Shown here: positions 13,099-24,600 of the stretch, in pieces
How positions within the stretch are numbered: the stretch's first letter is position 1
Layout of the letters: every line of letters begins with the position of its first letter
From: Ampullaceana balthica
Lineage: Eukaryota; Mollusca; Gastropoda; Lymnaeidae
NCBI GenBank assembly: GCA_944989445.1
Contig: CALYLW010000340.1
Coordinates: 302,478-366,477 of the forward strand
Direction of reading: 5' to 3'
Length of the DNA: 64,000 bases
Notes under the pieces: generated by a model
Databases searched by the model: none
Told to the model about the DNA's origin: nothing
What the model saw: only the letters and a program-made list of their open reading frames with translations
Program-made: the position numbers and the translations under genes

Positions 13099-15592
13099 TC
13101 TATATCTAATATATAGAGCTCAGTTGGTGTTTGTATCTTTGTATGTTTGTATGTTTGTATGTTTCACTTTTCGACTTTCTGTTAGACAGCCACGGAAAAA
13201 CCAAATGAAGGACGGGGACCAAATTTGGCAGGACGGTTCCTTTTACCCTGAAGGTGGTTTTAAGTTACTTTTTGTAATTGTCCCTTTTGCCCGAATGCCG
13301 TAAATTAAATAATCAGAAAATGCAGAGACAAAGAATAAAAAAATTAACCTCATTTCTGTATTGAAAAATTTACGCGGACGTTCAAATGCCGTTCAAAGCG
13401 AGTTACTTTTGGTGACGTTTTTTTCCCCAATACTTTATTTTCAGCGGTGTGCATTCAAAAAATATTATAATGTCTAATTACGGTGCGCACATTTTCATGT
13501 ACGCTTCATAATTTGAGCTGTGTAGTACAAAGAATTGTCATTTTCTTTACTGTTACTTTCTATATATTAGATAGACACGTAAACATATTTAATTACAACT
13601 GCCACACGATGCATTAGATTTAATTGTTTACACGTTTAAATTTAATTGCGAATTTGTTTTAATTATTTTCTGGTCCATAACTCGACATTTAATTAAAAAA
13701 ACCTATTTATGTAATAATTAGGTCAGTATTTTTTTCAAGGCTTCATTTTTAGCGGTGCGCGTTTTAAAATCTTTTATCGCCTGATTACTGTGCGCACATT
13801 TTCGTGTACGCATCTTAAATTTAGCTGTGTCCTATTAATATAACATTTATATTTTGTTTGTCTTTTACATAAGCTATTGTCTTTTACATAACCTATACAC
13901 TTATACCATTTAAACTTAGGCTACCGGACCTATTAACATAAGTAGATTAAACTAAATAAAGTGATCCTGAAAACGCTTAATTATTTTGTATTGCGAATTG
14001 AATATGTTATGTTCTATCCTTTGATGATGGATTAACACAGGCCATTTTTAAAATCGATTATTGTCATGGTTTCACATGCGTTTTTAACATAAAATTGATT
14101 TGTTTTGTTTGTTTTTTAAAAATTAGGAATATAGCCTAATTTCTTTATTTATCTTTATTATCTTTCATCTCATAGACGCTGTTGCAAATATTGTATTAAT
14201 TACAATTGTGTTACGATGCATTGTCGTAAATATATAAGAGCTTTTTTAGTGACGACAGTGGCAGAGATCTTTTGGAAAAATGAGCTTAATATATTACTTA
14301 TGCGTTTAAATTATTTTATTTCAATTATTTTCACGATGCATTGTATTAATATTTTACATGCAATGATATGAATAAAATTGGGATTTATAAAAAATTTAGT
14401 TCATAACTCGACATTTAATTAAAAACCATAGATAGTAGCGAGTTTATTTTATGTTGAAAGTGATGGCCTATGTCAAATAAACTTACACTTTAAAACTGTT
14501 TACTTAAGCTTTATATACACTATACATTATAAACTTTCGATACCGAACGTATTAACAAAACTTGACTAAATTTAATGAAGTGATCCTGAAAACGCTTAAT
14601 TAATATGAATTGCGAATTGAATGTTTTTATGTTCATTCCTTTGTATTCAGAATAGCATAGGCCATTTCTAAAATTGCCATTTTAATCATTTTTAAGATGC
14701 GCTTATTAAAAGACGGTTGAATCTTTTTTTTAAATGTATTTTATTTTTCAGATATAAAATCTGGTGTGTGTGTGTGTGCATTGAATATAATTTACAAAAT
14801 ATGATGCCTTATCCGAAATAGGGAACAAAAAAAAAGATTCCTTTTTGAAATTATACACATTGCTTATAAACCGTAAATATAAATCGTAAAATATAGAGAC
14901 ATAAAAAATGTTAAATATTATTTCCCTGTTATAGCAATTATGAATACGTCAAAAGGAGGAGTTATTTTGGTCCAGTACATTTACTTTATAACAAGACTTT
15001 ATTTTATGCGGCCAGCTTTCTATATGTCTAAATATGGTGTGCACATTTTTTTTATATCATTTTAATACGACCGTTTTTTTTTAAAATAGTATTTTAGAAA
15101 GTACATTTATAATTTTGTTTATTTGCGCTATGAGTCACTTAGCTTTTGCCTTTTAAAGGGATAGTGCCACATGTTCTTTATCTCATAGACGTGGTTACAA
15201 ATATTATATAACTTACAATTGTGATACGATGCAGTTTCGTAATTATATATTACATTTTTGAGTGACGAGGGTGGTAGAGCTCTTTCGGAAAACCTATAAG
15301 TTATGTTAATTTTGTACAAGTGGGAATGAAATTGTAAATTTAGTTTTTATGGTCGGCAAGAATCATTATTTAATAAATCATATCTTTTAAATAGTAAGGT
15401 TATGTTAAAAGGCATTGCATTAAGTGAAAACAACTCACGCTGTAAAATGGCATATCTCTGTTTCTCATAGGATTTTAACTAAATAGATGAATCTGAAATT
15501 TAACTTGGCAAATAAAAATTGTAATTAACAGCAACTAATACTTGGATAAAGGGTCAGCACACTCCCGCTATTTAGTGCGGGTATTTTTCTAG
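13099..15592 (+). mobile_element. Helitron-like element, family 1, non-autonomous
   Basis: The 5' end reads TCTATATCTAATATATAGAG and is preceded by A. The 3' end has a hairpin (CCCGC 15564-15568 pairing with GCGGG 15577-15581) followed by CTAG (15589-15592) and then T. These are the classic Helitron marks: TC start, hairpin, CTRR end and an A|T target. The 2.5-kb body has no helicase or Rep open frame. It contains diverged internal duplications: GTGATCCTGAAAACGC at about 13962 and 14580, and CTCATAGACG at about 14169 and 15181. An alternative TC start lies at 13105. Confidence 0.75.
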
Positions 15593-15606
15593 TATATATA
15601 TATAAT

Positions 15607-15641
<35 letters not shown>
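15593..15641. repeat. (TA)n microsatellite at Helitron 3' junction
   Basis: A TA-rich run follows directly after the CTAG end, which suggests insertion into a TA tract. Confidence 0.85.
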
Positions 15642-15642
<1 letters not shown>

Positions 15643-15835
15643 CAAACCACAACACAAAAATTTAAAAACGTACAAGGGAAATATACAAGAATGTTAGGCC
15701 CTAATTTTATTTTCAAAGATAATAAAGTAACATGATATTTATGTCATTTTAATAATAGCTCCACAAATCTGAGAAGTTCATTAATACTTTATTGTAATTC
15801 AGTAGCCATGATACTATGACTCTGGCACTGACTTG

Positions 15836-16200
15836 TATATATATATAAATCAAAGTATGTCTGTGTGTGTGTGTGTGCATGTCATTTATAGCTGACTAAA
15901 CCATTCATCCGATCGTCATGAAACTTTTGGAGACTTTTGAGTACCCACCTGGGATGGTAACTGGCTACTTTTTTTTCTAAATTTAACAATCATGGGGCAC
16001 CGGGGGCCCATAATGAAATTTTTTTTTGCTTATATGAGCTATATAAAAATTAGTTTAAGTGCTAGCTACTGTGAAAATTGTTGGATCTTAACCAAAATTT
16101 GTATATAAAAACTTTATAGCCAATATTAAAATACTATTCGGCATTAAACACCTAATAGTCCTTCCTTTATGGCTGGGGGCCTATAAAGTCCTTTTTCTGA
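15836..16200 (+). mobile_element. 5' fragment of Helitron-like family with GGGCCC boxes
   Basis: It starts with TATATAAATCAAAGTATG, a GT microsatellite, then CATTCATCCGATCGTCATG and GGGATGGTAACTGGC. This order is the reverse complement of the right end of the elements at 40231-41938 and 50649-54200. Similarity fades after about 16160 and no CTAG end is seen, so this is a truncated copy. Confidence 0.65.
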
Positions 16201-16204
16201 AACG

Positions 16205-17220
16205 TTTAAGATTTTATAATCAATATACATAATTCCCGTCGTCTGTATGGTTGTAATGTAATGCTTTTCTAATTTTAGAAAGCAGCGCACCACATTAATG
16301 CACCAAAAATATCACTTTTCGAACGTTCCGCATAAAATTGTTCAATATGATAATAAATGAAACAAATAAAAATAAATAAAATAAATGAAAGTTCTGTATT
16401 AAGTTAATTTTTAATCTGATGTGTATTTATTTATAAAACTTCCATCATTTTTGACGGGTGATACACTTGTATATATAATAAATCAAAATCGAGTTACCTT
16501 AACAAGTGCGTACGATTGAGTGCAAAGAGCTAAGAATAAGAAAAAAGGCGAACAAGTTTTACTTTAGTGGCGTCAAAGTAATTGTATGTTTTGAATTGTA
16601 TATTGCCCCTTCCCCGTATTATATTGTAGTATTACATTCAAGAAATAGGCCAACGCGAACAGGGCTGCTGTTTAGAATTACGCGACGTTTATTCAAATTT
16701 GCCCCTGGCCATCTGCACGCAGCTTACAAAATTGATGGAAAAAATGGTGTCAGGTTATTTTATTCTTCAAGGGCAATCCTATAAAAATAAAGATTTCTTG
16801 GTCGTCTTTTCTTTTCTTTGGACTGAATTTGATTTGTATAAATACGTAGCTGGAATTGACGTCACTGTTGCGAAACATCAAGGATGGACTATATTTAATT
16901 AAATTCTTACCCGGTGCCGAGTCAAGTTTTTGTTTCTCCAACATAAAGAGAGTGCATATCTTTCAATGCTTTGTCACTATGAGATGTTTCTTCACACAAT
17001 GGTCTGTTTACATCAACTCATAGAGTATTAGGCAATCTTCCTGATAGACAGGGCATATCATTAAGTAAAGCTATTGGTAATAAAATAATGATTGACAGTT
17101 GTGTATTCTTGTCTGTAGAAGCAAATTTGCTTCCCATCATGCCTTAAATCTTACCATTTGTCTACGTCACCGTTGTAAGTGAGTTGAGAAGGAGAGAGGT
17201 ACTCTTACGAAGTCATTTTT
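16205..17220. other. Stretch without recognised features
   Basis: Contains several overlapping short open frames (16506-16944, both strands) with no family resemblance I can identify. Otherwise AT-rich. Confidence 0.35.
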
Positions 17221-17224
17221 ATTA

Positions 17225-17640
17225 TTACCACGTTGTTATTAACCTGATTTCGTTCCTGTCTGTCCACAATTTTTCAAATCTGATAACGTAAAATTAAACC
17301 ACTTCTGATGGTCCTAGAGATCTCAACATTTCACCACAGATAGATCTTGGATGACACTGAATTGTATCAAAAGTTCAGATCGATCGAATGTACCGTTATT
17401 AAAATAATTAAACTTTTTAGTTTATCTTTATATAAGCCTATGTATTATTCGTTTGCCCTTGTTTACATTACATTCACGTGCCGAGTTCACACCAACCCCG
17501 ACCACAAAAACCATGTTTAACATCAAGGGAAGATCAGTCATTTCCAGTCTGTAAATGTTTGTCGGGCAATGCGTATTATATTTGAACATAATCAATACTT
17601 CAAAACTCACCATTGAATACACTTAGACTAAAAAGAATAA
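17225..17640 (+). repeat. Diverged copy of ~500-bp dispersed repeat
   Basis: It carries the family core TTCAGATCGATCGAATGTAC and a following TTTTTAGTTTATC as in the copies at 33042 and 43060, but both ends are eroded. Confidence 0.5.
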
Positions 17641-17744
17641 AATAAATAGAAGTAAAAGAAAGATTTTTAAAAACTACATTTTTATAAGCGGAATAAAAAG
17701 AAGAAAATCATTTTTTTAAATTAAATTCATATATTTTATATATT

Positions 17745-18298
17745 TACGCTCAATTATCGCTGATTCCTAACGCTAAGGGACATCACTCTGCTTTTTTAAA
17801 ATTGTGTGTTGCAAGCAGTGATTGACTCAAATAGTTATTTTTTGGTGCAGTAATTTGGTGCGCTGCTTTCTAAAATTAGTTTAAAAATCGTGTGGTGATT
17901 AGCATTCTAAAAAATTCAACCTCTATTTTAAATTACTTTGTGTACATTTAAGGTAGTTTAATATTACGTATCTATCATACAAGGACACGTTTGCTGGGCT
18001 TTTAAAAAAAGTGGGCGCCGTAGGCGGCCTGAATAACAGTGGGCGCCGCAGCACAACCTATATTATATACATACTTTGTGTACATTTCAGGAATATTTCG
18101 TATTTATCATACAAGGATAAGTTACTTGGGCTTTTGACATAAAAAATAAAATAAATAAAAAACCCTATTATAAAATACTTTGTGTACATTTAAGAAAATT
18201 TAATATTACATATTTATCATACAAGGACAAGTTAGTTGGGCTTTTGAAAAAGGTGGGCTTAAAAGAAGGGGGCGCCACGACGCCGCAGCACAAACTAG
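17745..18298 (+). mobile_element. Helitron-like element, family 3, copy 1
   Basis: The start TTTACGCTCAATTATCGCTG aligns with the neighbour that starts at 18309. The body includes TTTGGTGCGCTGCTTTCTAA and the recurring TTGTGTACATTT ... ACAAGGACAAGTTAGTTGGG module several times. The 3' end is a GC-rich GGGCGCC region followed by CTAG (18295-18298) and T. There is no coding capacity. The 3' module is present in three tandem versions, so the copy is internally amplified. Confidence 0.6.
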
Positions 18299-18308
18299 TG
18301 TATATATA

Positions 18309-18753
18309 TCTACGCTCAAATATCGCTGACTGCCTCACGCCTAACGCTAATAGAAAATATAAACTTGAAAATCATAATCCTTTTGGTTTCCAGATTAACA
18401 GTAACCAAAGAACGCACGAACCTATGACGTCAGCTTTGTTTTGTAAACAGTGCTGACTGACTCAAAGAGTTATTTTATTGGTGCAGTAATTTGGTGCGCT
18501 GCTTTCTAAAATTACTTTAAAAATCGTGTGGTGATTAGCACTGTCAAAAAATATTATATACATACTTTGTGTACATTTCAGGAATATTTCGTATTTATCA
18601 TAAAAGGATACGTTACTTGGGCTTTTGACAAAAAAAAACAACCTATTATAAAATACTATGTGTACATTTAAGAAAGTTAAATATTATGTATTTATCATAC
18701 AAGGACAAGTTAGTTGGGCTTTTGAAAAAGGTGGGCGCCGCAGCAGAAACTAG
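18309..18753 (+). mobile_element. Helitron-like element, family 3, copy 2
   Basis: It starts TCTACGCTCAAATATCGC after an A and ends with GGGCGCCGCAGCAGAAACTAG-type sequence, CTAG at 18750-18753, followed by T. It lies almost directly behind copy 1 in the same orientation, which suggests tandem insertion or rolling-circle-type amplification. Non-coding, 445 bp. Confidence 0.65.
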
Positions 18754-18756
18754 TTT

Positions 18757-18938
18757 AAAATAAGTACTATGATGTAATATGACTAAAAACGTGGGCGGGC
18801 GCTTTTTAGGCATTTGGCTAAAATGAATAGGGTTTACAAATGTCGAGTAAGAAAATGAGTGAATTGAATTAGTTAAGCCTCAAAAGCACCCGCCCCACGT
18901 TTTTATTTTTAGTCATATTACATCATAGTACTTATTTT
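18757..18938. mobile_element. 182-bp foldback element with long inverted repeats
   Basis: The outer arms AAAATAAGTACTATGATG and the following TAATATGACTAAAAA are matched in reverse at 18906-18938. An inner GC-rich stem ACGTGGGCGGGCGCTTTT also pairs with the right side (18885-18905). The right arm has one extra AAAAAT-like insertion. The centre is about 70 bp. The stem words are shared with 7687-7812. Confidence 0.8.
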
Positions 18939-18939
18939 C

Positions 18940-19605
18940 AATTTAAAATTTTTAAAATTTATTTTCTTCTTTTTTAGTCCGCTTATAAAAACGTGGTTTT
19001 TAAAAATCTTTTTTACTTCTATTTATAATAATGAATTTTTAATTAATATGTCAGTAGAATTATCACACAGAATGCTTAACAAATCAAACACGTATTCTAA
19101 AAATGATGTCCCTGAGTATAAACTCAATTCTGGCTTAACTAACTCCTTACTTTGAACCCCCACCCCAATCTGTGTAAATCAGTGACCTCTCATTTCGACC
19201 TGGCTCGCTTTGAATTCTCTATCATCATTGAGTTTGCCGGACAAACATTCAGAAATTTCATCACGAGGCACGCCATCAGAGTCAGGAAATAGCTACCGTC
19301 CCAACCCATCCCCTGCAATCGACACATTTAAAAATAAAAATAATTAACATGCAACACGAGAGGGGAGGGCTGATAACCCTGATGTTAACTAGAGTTATTT
19401 AGATGTATACAAATGTTCCCAACATGTAAACTCTTGATAATGTCCTACAAAACTATTGGTCAGCTGGCAATATTTCTTGTCAATATCAGGAGTTTTGAAT
19501 GAGAGGGGCACCGACTTAAACAAGTCTTTAACATCTTAGCACAATGTGGATAAGAACGTATTCCTGATTAGGAATGGGGTGGATATCCTCTCCGAGGATT
19601 GATTG
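18940..19605. other. Stretch without recognised features
   Basis: Mixed-composition DNA. No array, element end or supported open frame. Confidence 0.4.
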
Positions 19606-19606
19606 A

Positions 19607-19698
19607 AAACAGTGACTTTAAGGGCGTACCCCAAACAGTGACTTTAAGGGCGTACCCCAAACAGTGATTTTAAGGGGGTACCCCAAACAGTGATATTA
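19607..19698 (+). repeat. 26-bp repeat, about 3.5 copies
   Basis: The unit AAACAGTGACTTTAAGGGCG plus TACCCC repeats head to tail. The third copy has GGGGG in place of GGGCG and the last is truncated. Confidence 0.9.
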
Positions 19699-19699
19699 G

Positions 19700-20745
19700 G
19701 ACAGGTACCTCACGGTCCGAGCAACGTTAACTTTCCTGTCGTAAACTTAAGCGTTAAAAAGAAAGCAGATCACACGCCATATCTGCTACCGTCTAGTACC
19801 GTGTTAACAGTGAAACGCTCACTCAGAGCTCATTGTTCGTTGCTTTCTCTGTTGCTATTCACACATAACATGATGACAACAGTGGCCTAGCGATATGTGT
19901 GGGTGAGTACCAAGGATGAGTTATAAGGGTTGATTAGTGTTAACTGTCAGTTATAACAAATATTTAACATAATATATAAAGGACAAATCTTTTTTCACAT
20001 TTGAGCTAATATATAAAACAAATCACAGGTATACTGCAAATTTCATTTTTAGTAAAAGTATTTTACGTCTTAGAATAAAACGTTCAAGAATATATTTACC
20101 ACTAATTTTATACGCTTTAGTGGTTTGATTGAACCCAAATTTTGTAACTATTTTGGTTTCCGATGCAAAAGCACACACGAATAAATAATAATCAATTAAG
20201 TAGAAGAAAAATATTAGTTTAATTAGTTGATAACGCAATTTCCATTGGGAAAAATTGCGTTTATATAATTGAAATGTCTTGCCTGTCTGTTCGAGCTTTG
20301 AACAGCAACTCCTCCTGACCCATACCAGATAGAGGGTTCCGGTCTTTGCAAATATGTTAAGGATGTCCTAAGGATGTGCATGGGCCAAAAAAATTACCGA
20401 AAAGGTTTACTGGATGTCCTGGAAAATAAATTTTAAAAAAACAAATATCAGTATTTTGTCAATTTCTCGCCAACCATATTATCTATAGGGTTGAAACAAA
20501 CGCCAAACGATAGCTGATAATATTTAGAGCAATTTTGGAGAAGGAATTTTTAAAAAATCTATTATTGTTCGATCGTAATTTTAGCAGCAATTTGTAGATA
20601 GCAATTTTTTGTGTGTGTACTTTCAGAATTATTGATTTGAAATGATTTTTAATGTAGTCTAGATTGATTTCCCTTGAATAAAAAAGATCGGAAATTGTTT
20701 GTTGGAAATTCCATTTTCTTCTCATTCGAGTTCTTATTACTTTTT
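19700..20745. other. Stretch without recognised features
   Basis: AT-rich. Open frames below 81 codons with no recognisable domain. Confidence 0.4.
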
Positions 20746-20750
20746 TAAAA

Positions 20751-21240
20751 AATCCTTTATATTAACTCGTGGTTTCTGTTTTAACCCTTGCATGCTTGCT
20801 TGCTTGACTGTCGCCAAAACTTTGGATCAAATTTTAACCCACTTCCTCGTAAGCTAGCGATCTGAAATTTTGCAGGCAGTTTTGTGCCGATGATAAAAAC
20901 GATGTATCAAAATTTCAGATCGATCGCATGTACTGTAATAAAATTATTGAATTTTTAGATTATTTTATTTATTTCTATGTATCATGTTATTTTTTGAGAT
21001 AGAGTGTCGCGGTGCGTATTATATTGAACAACCTTTCTGTCGCGCAATAAGGTGTGTATTTTATTGACAACACTTTTATAAACATATTCCTGATCGGTGC
21101 GCATTATATTAAACTTGTTTTAAGACACAACTGCATTTTTGTATTTTTGAATGGTCTTGCGCTGCGTATTATAATGAACATTCTTTTAGTTATGTCTCGT
21201 ACGTAAAGGATTTATAGTCAAAAACTTGTTTTTACGGGTT
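20751..21240 (+). repeat. ~500-bp dispersed repeat, subfamily a
   Basis: It starts AATCCTTTATATTAACTCG, carries the core AAAATTTCAGATCGATCGC near 20910, then several GTGCGTATTATATTGAAC-like phrases, and ends GGATTTATAGTCAAAAAC plus a TTTTTACGGGTT tail. It is collinear with 35049-35551. The two ends share an inverted AAATCC(C/T)TTATA motif. There is no coding capacity and the class is unknown. Confidence 0.75.
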
Positions 21241-21391
21241 ATTTTTATTGTGTGTGTGTTCTTAACCAAAAGTAGAAATTTATGCCTTTTTTCATCTCTT
21301 TTAAAATCATCTTACAATAAGACAAACTTATAGAGAAAAAATAATGCTTTTAAAAAAATATGAAAAGCTTCAAAGTCTTATCGGGGTCTCT

Positions 21392-21655
<264 letters not shown>

Positions 21656-21659
21656 TCAT

Positions 21660-24600
21660 TCTAACAGGGATAGCTTTACAATTTTAGCCCCTTTTCTGAT
21701 TGTTTTCCAAAACAATATTTTGATGATAACCCGTTACTCCAATACAATTGAAGGATATTATAATTCGTGATGCGTATCAGGAATTGAACTCGTTTGCGTA
21801 AAAGACACTAGACTGCGTGTTGACCCTAAACCAGGTGTTCTAGCAGGAATCGTAGCAGATTTCATTGAGAGAAATCATTAAGTTGTACTGTTTCTTGAAT
21901 GGGTTAAATGTCTTCGCTGAACTCAATGGCTTCCCGGGCCCGAGCCAACTGTTATAATGACGCTTTCCATCATTCAGCCTTCTGTCTTAGGGACTGAGGA
22001 ATTTGTAACAAATCATCCCGCACTTTAGGTAAAGGGAGAAGAACCCAGTTCACATGCGGGTCGCATCTCGTGGATTCAATAGCACCTGCTGATTGGACAG
22101 ATTCGTCCTTTGTAACTTTCGCGCCGATGGAGGTAAACAATTAGAAATTGATAAACAAGCCGAGAGGCGGAGATATACGTGACAGCGGTAAACAATTGCT
22201 CCTCGAGAGTTCGCCAGTTCATTCTACTTTGTTACGTGTTAATATCTATATATAAAACATTTTAATTTACAGGGGGCCGTTGTGTTCGTCTATAAAAAGC
22301 CAGTTATTTTTTTAATGCACTTGGTGTGATAGGTTCAACTCTGCTGGAGATAATTTTACTGATATAAATATTTGCCTTGGAAAATAATAGAGAAGGATTA
22401 CAGATTCTAGTAACTCTATATGTGAAATCTATCACGATTTCTAACATAGACACAGATAGTTGAATATCTTGATGAAGCCTATAGAAACTTTGATCATAGA
22501 AATAAATAGTGGAGTTGCTTGATGGAAGCTACACAACTTTAGCCATAGAAAATGTGAATAGTTTGAGAGCGTACCGCAAAAGCATTTTTCCACCTCAACA
22601 CTTCCACAAAAACTATTCCCAATGATTGAGAGGTCTGGCCTCAGCACAATCAACAGCCACCAAGGGCGGGAATGCCCTCTGCGACACTGTTAACTAGCAT
22701 ATTAAGAAATCAACTGAACCACACTGATTCATTTAACAAGGTTCTAAATTTTAATGATAGTTTTAAAATTTACTTTCATTTATAAATTACTATTACGTTT
22801 GAAATATTTATTTAGTTATACTTTACTTAAAAAGATCATATTATTATTGTACATAATCGTGGCCGAGAGATAGGAATCTTAAAAAGACTTACCATTTCCA
22901 CTTCAGATCTAGTCTGTAGACTAACATAGTTGGGTAATACAACACAACAACTATTTTAAGAAATATGATCAGAGTTATTATTAAAAAAAGTAACTTCCAT
23001 CGCCTAAAATTTGCTGTTTCTATTTGTGTCTTGGAGGCTCCATTAAAATGCCAGTTCATTAAATACAAATCAAGTTTACGTCACAGCATTCGTCACTCTG
23101 GGAGTAATTTAGTTTGTTATCAAATTGAAGTGATCACTTTGGGACATCGATGACTTCATGAAGTACTTCTTTCAAGAAGATTACAGACGCATTTTATAAT
23201 ACATGTACTTCTATACAGAAGTGTTTTAAAATGATTTTATAAATGTCGTATGTAGTTTTCTTTTTTTGTTTGTTTTGTTTTCTTTGCTTCAATGAAATTG
23301 GTGAATGATTATACAATTTGTACTTTCTGACTTTTTAACTTTCGATTATGCAAAACTTTACTTACTTTTTACATGGAGTTTCTGAAGTTCTATTTTCATC
23401 GAATATGATTGAATTATGTTTGGCATTTTGAACCTGAAAGATGATTTATTGGCGAACTTTATCTCCAAAATCTGCAATGAGCTAATTTTGAATTTCAGGT
23501 ACAAAAGATTTGTTTCCACTTCAACAGGACTTTCAAACTTTTTGACTTTCAAACTCAAAAAATCAATTAAAGGTACCAGAATAGCAGTGTGACGTTCTTG
23601 AACTACTTCAGCCTCTTTTTTTTTCTTCAATCCACTAGCATTCGTATCCGAAGTATTAACATGCAATATTGAGTTTGAAATTTGGCAGAAGAATTATTAA
23701 TTTATTTAAAAAGTTAATTCCGTGTTGTTGTTTTGTTACTTCCATAAAAAGCTCCAGTTTCTTTTACCGTTTAATGCTTGAAACAATTAACGATAAGAAA
23801 TAAACCGTCCCTAACAAACTTCCACCCGAGACATTGGCATCCATTGCCTCCCCTCCCCCTTGCTACGCCGCTGCATCGGTTTCGTAGTCTCTATAATTTA
23901 TTAAACATTTTAGTATCTTATTAAAGCCGACGCATTATTGTGTTCTAAAATTGATTGGCTTTAAAGCTAAGTCAATATAACTCTCAGAATAACTGATCAG
24001 TCTTCTTGTTAAGCTTGAAAAGTTGAAGAGTTGGATCTCATCTATGTTTTATTTCCCTCCCCTTTATCCGCATTTGAAAACCGATGTACAAAGAGCCTAA
24101 TTTTAGAGAAATCGGTTTCTCTGAAGGAAAGTGGAAGTCTGATTTGGAGGAGTTGATTTCTCAATTAGAGAAATCGGGTGCCCAGAGCAGTCGAATCTAA
24201 GTTTAGAGGAGTCGGATGCTAAAACGAGTCGGATCGCAGTTACATTGATAGTGGAGTCGGGTGGGTTGTGGAAGTGCGAGATTGTAACATGAAATGTATC
24301 TAGCTGCGTGTAAACAAACAACCTGGCAGGACTGCACACATCAGAGAGACATAGACAAATTATTGGGAGCTTTATCTGGCATACAGACGGGCAACCAACA
24401 AGGGCACGTTACTCGGTTTCTGGGGAGGCTTGGAATAGCGTCATTTGGGAGCTCAAAATAGTTTTAAGGCCTCCCATTGTGAAATAGTTACTGTTGTTTG
24501 ACCAGAAATTAGTGTTGTTATGATTTTTATGCAATGTTAGAGCCATGTAATGGGATATCAAACTAAGCAATATTGCGCTTAATTTGTTGAAATGAAACTG

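Noticed and set aside
23820..23885. hAT element end (GCTACGCCGCTG)
   Set aside because: No opposite end or 8-bp duplication could be found.
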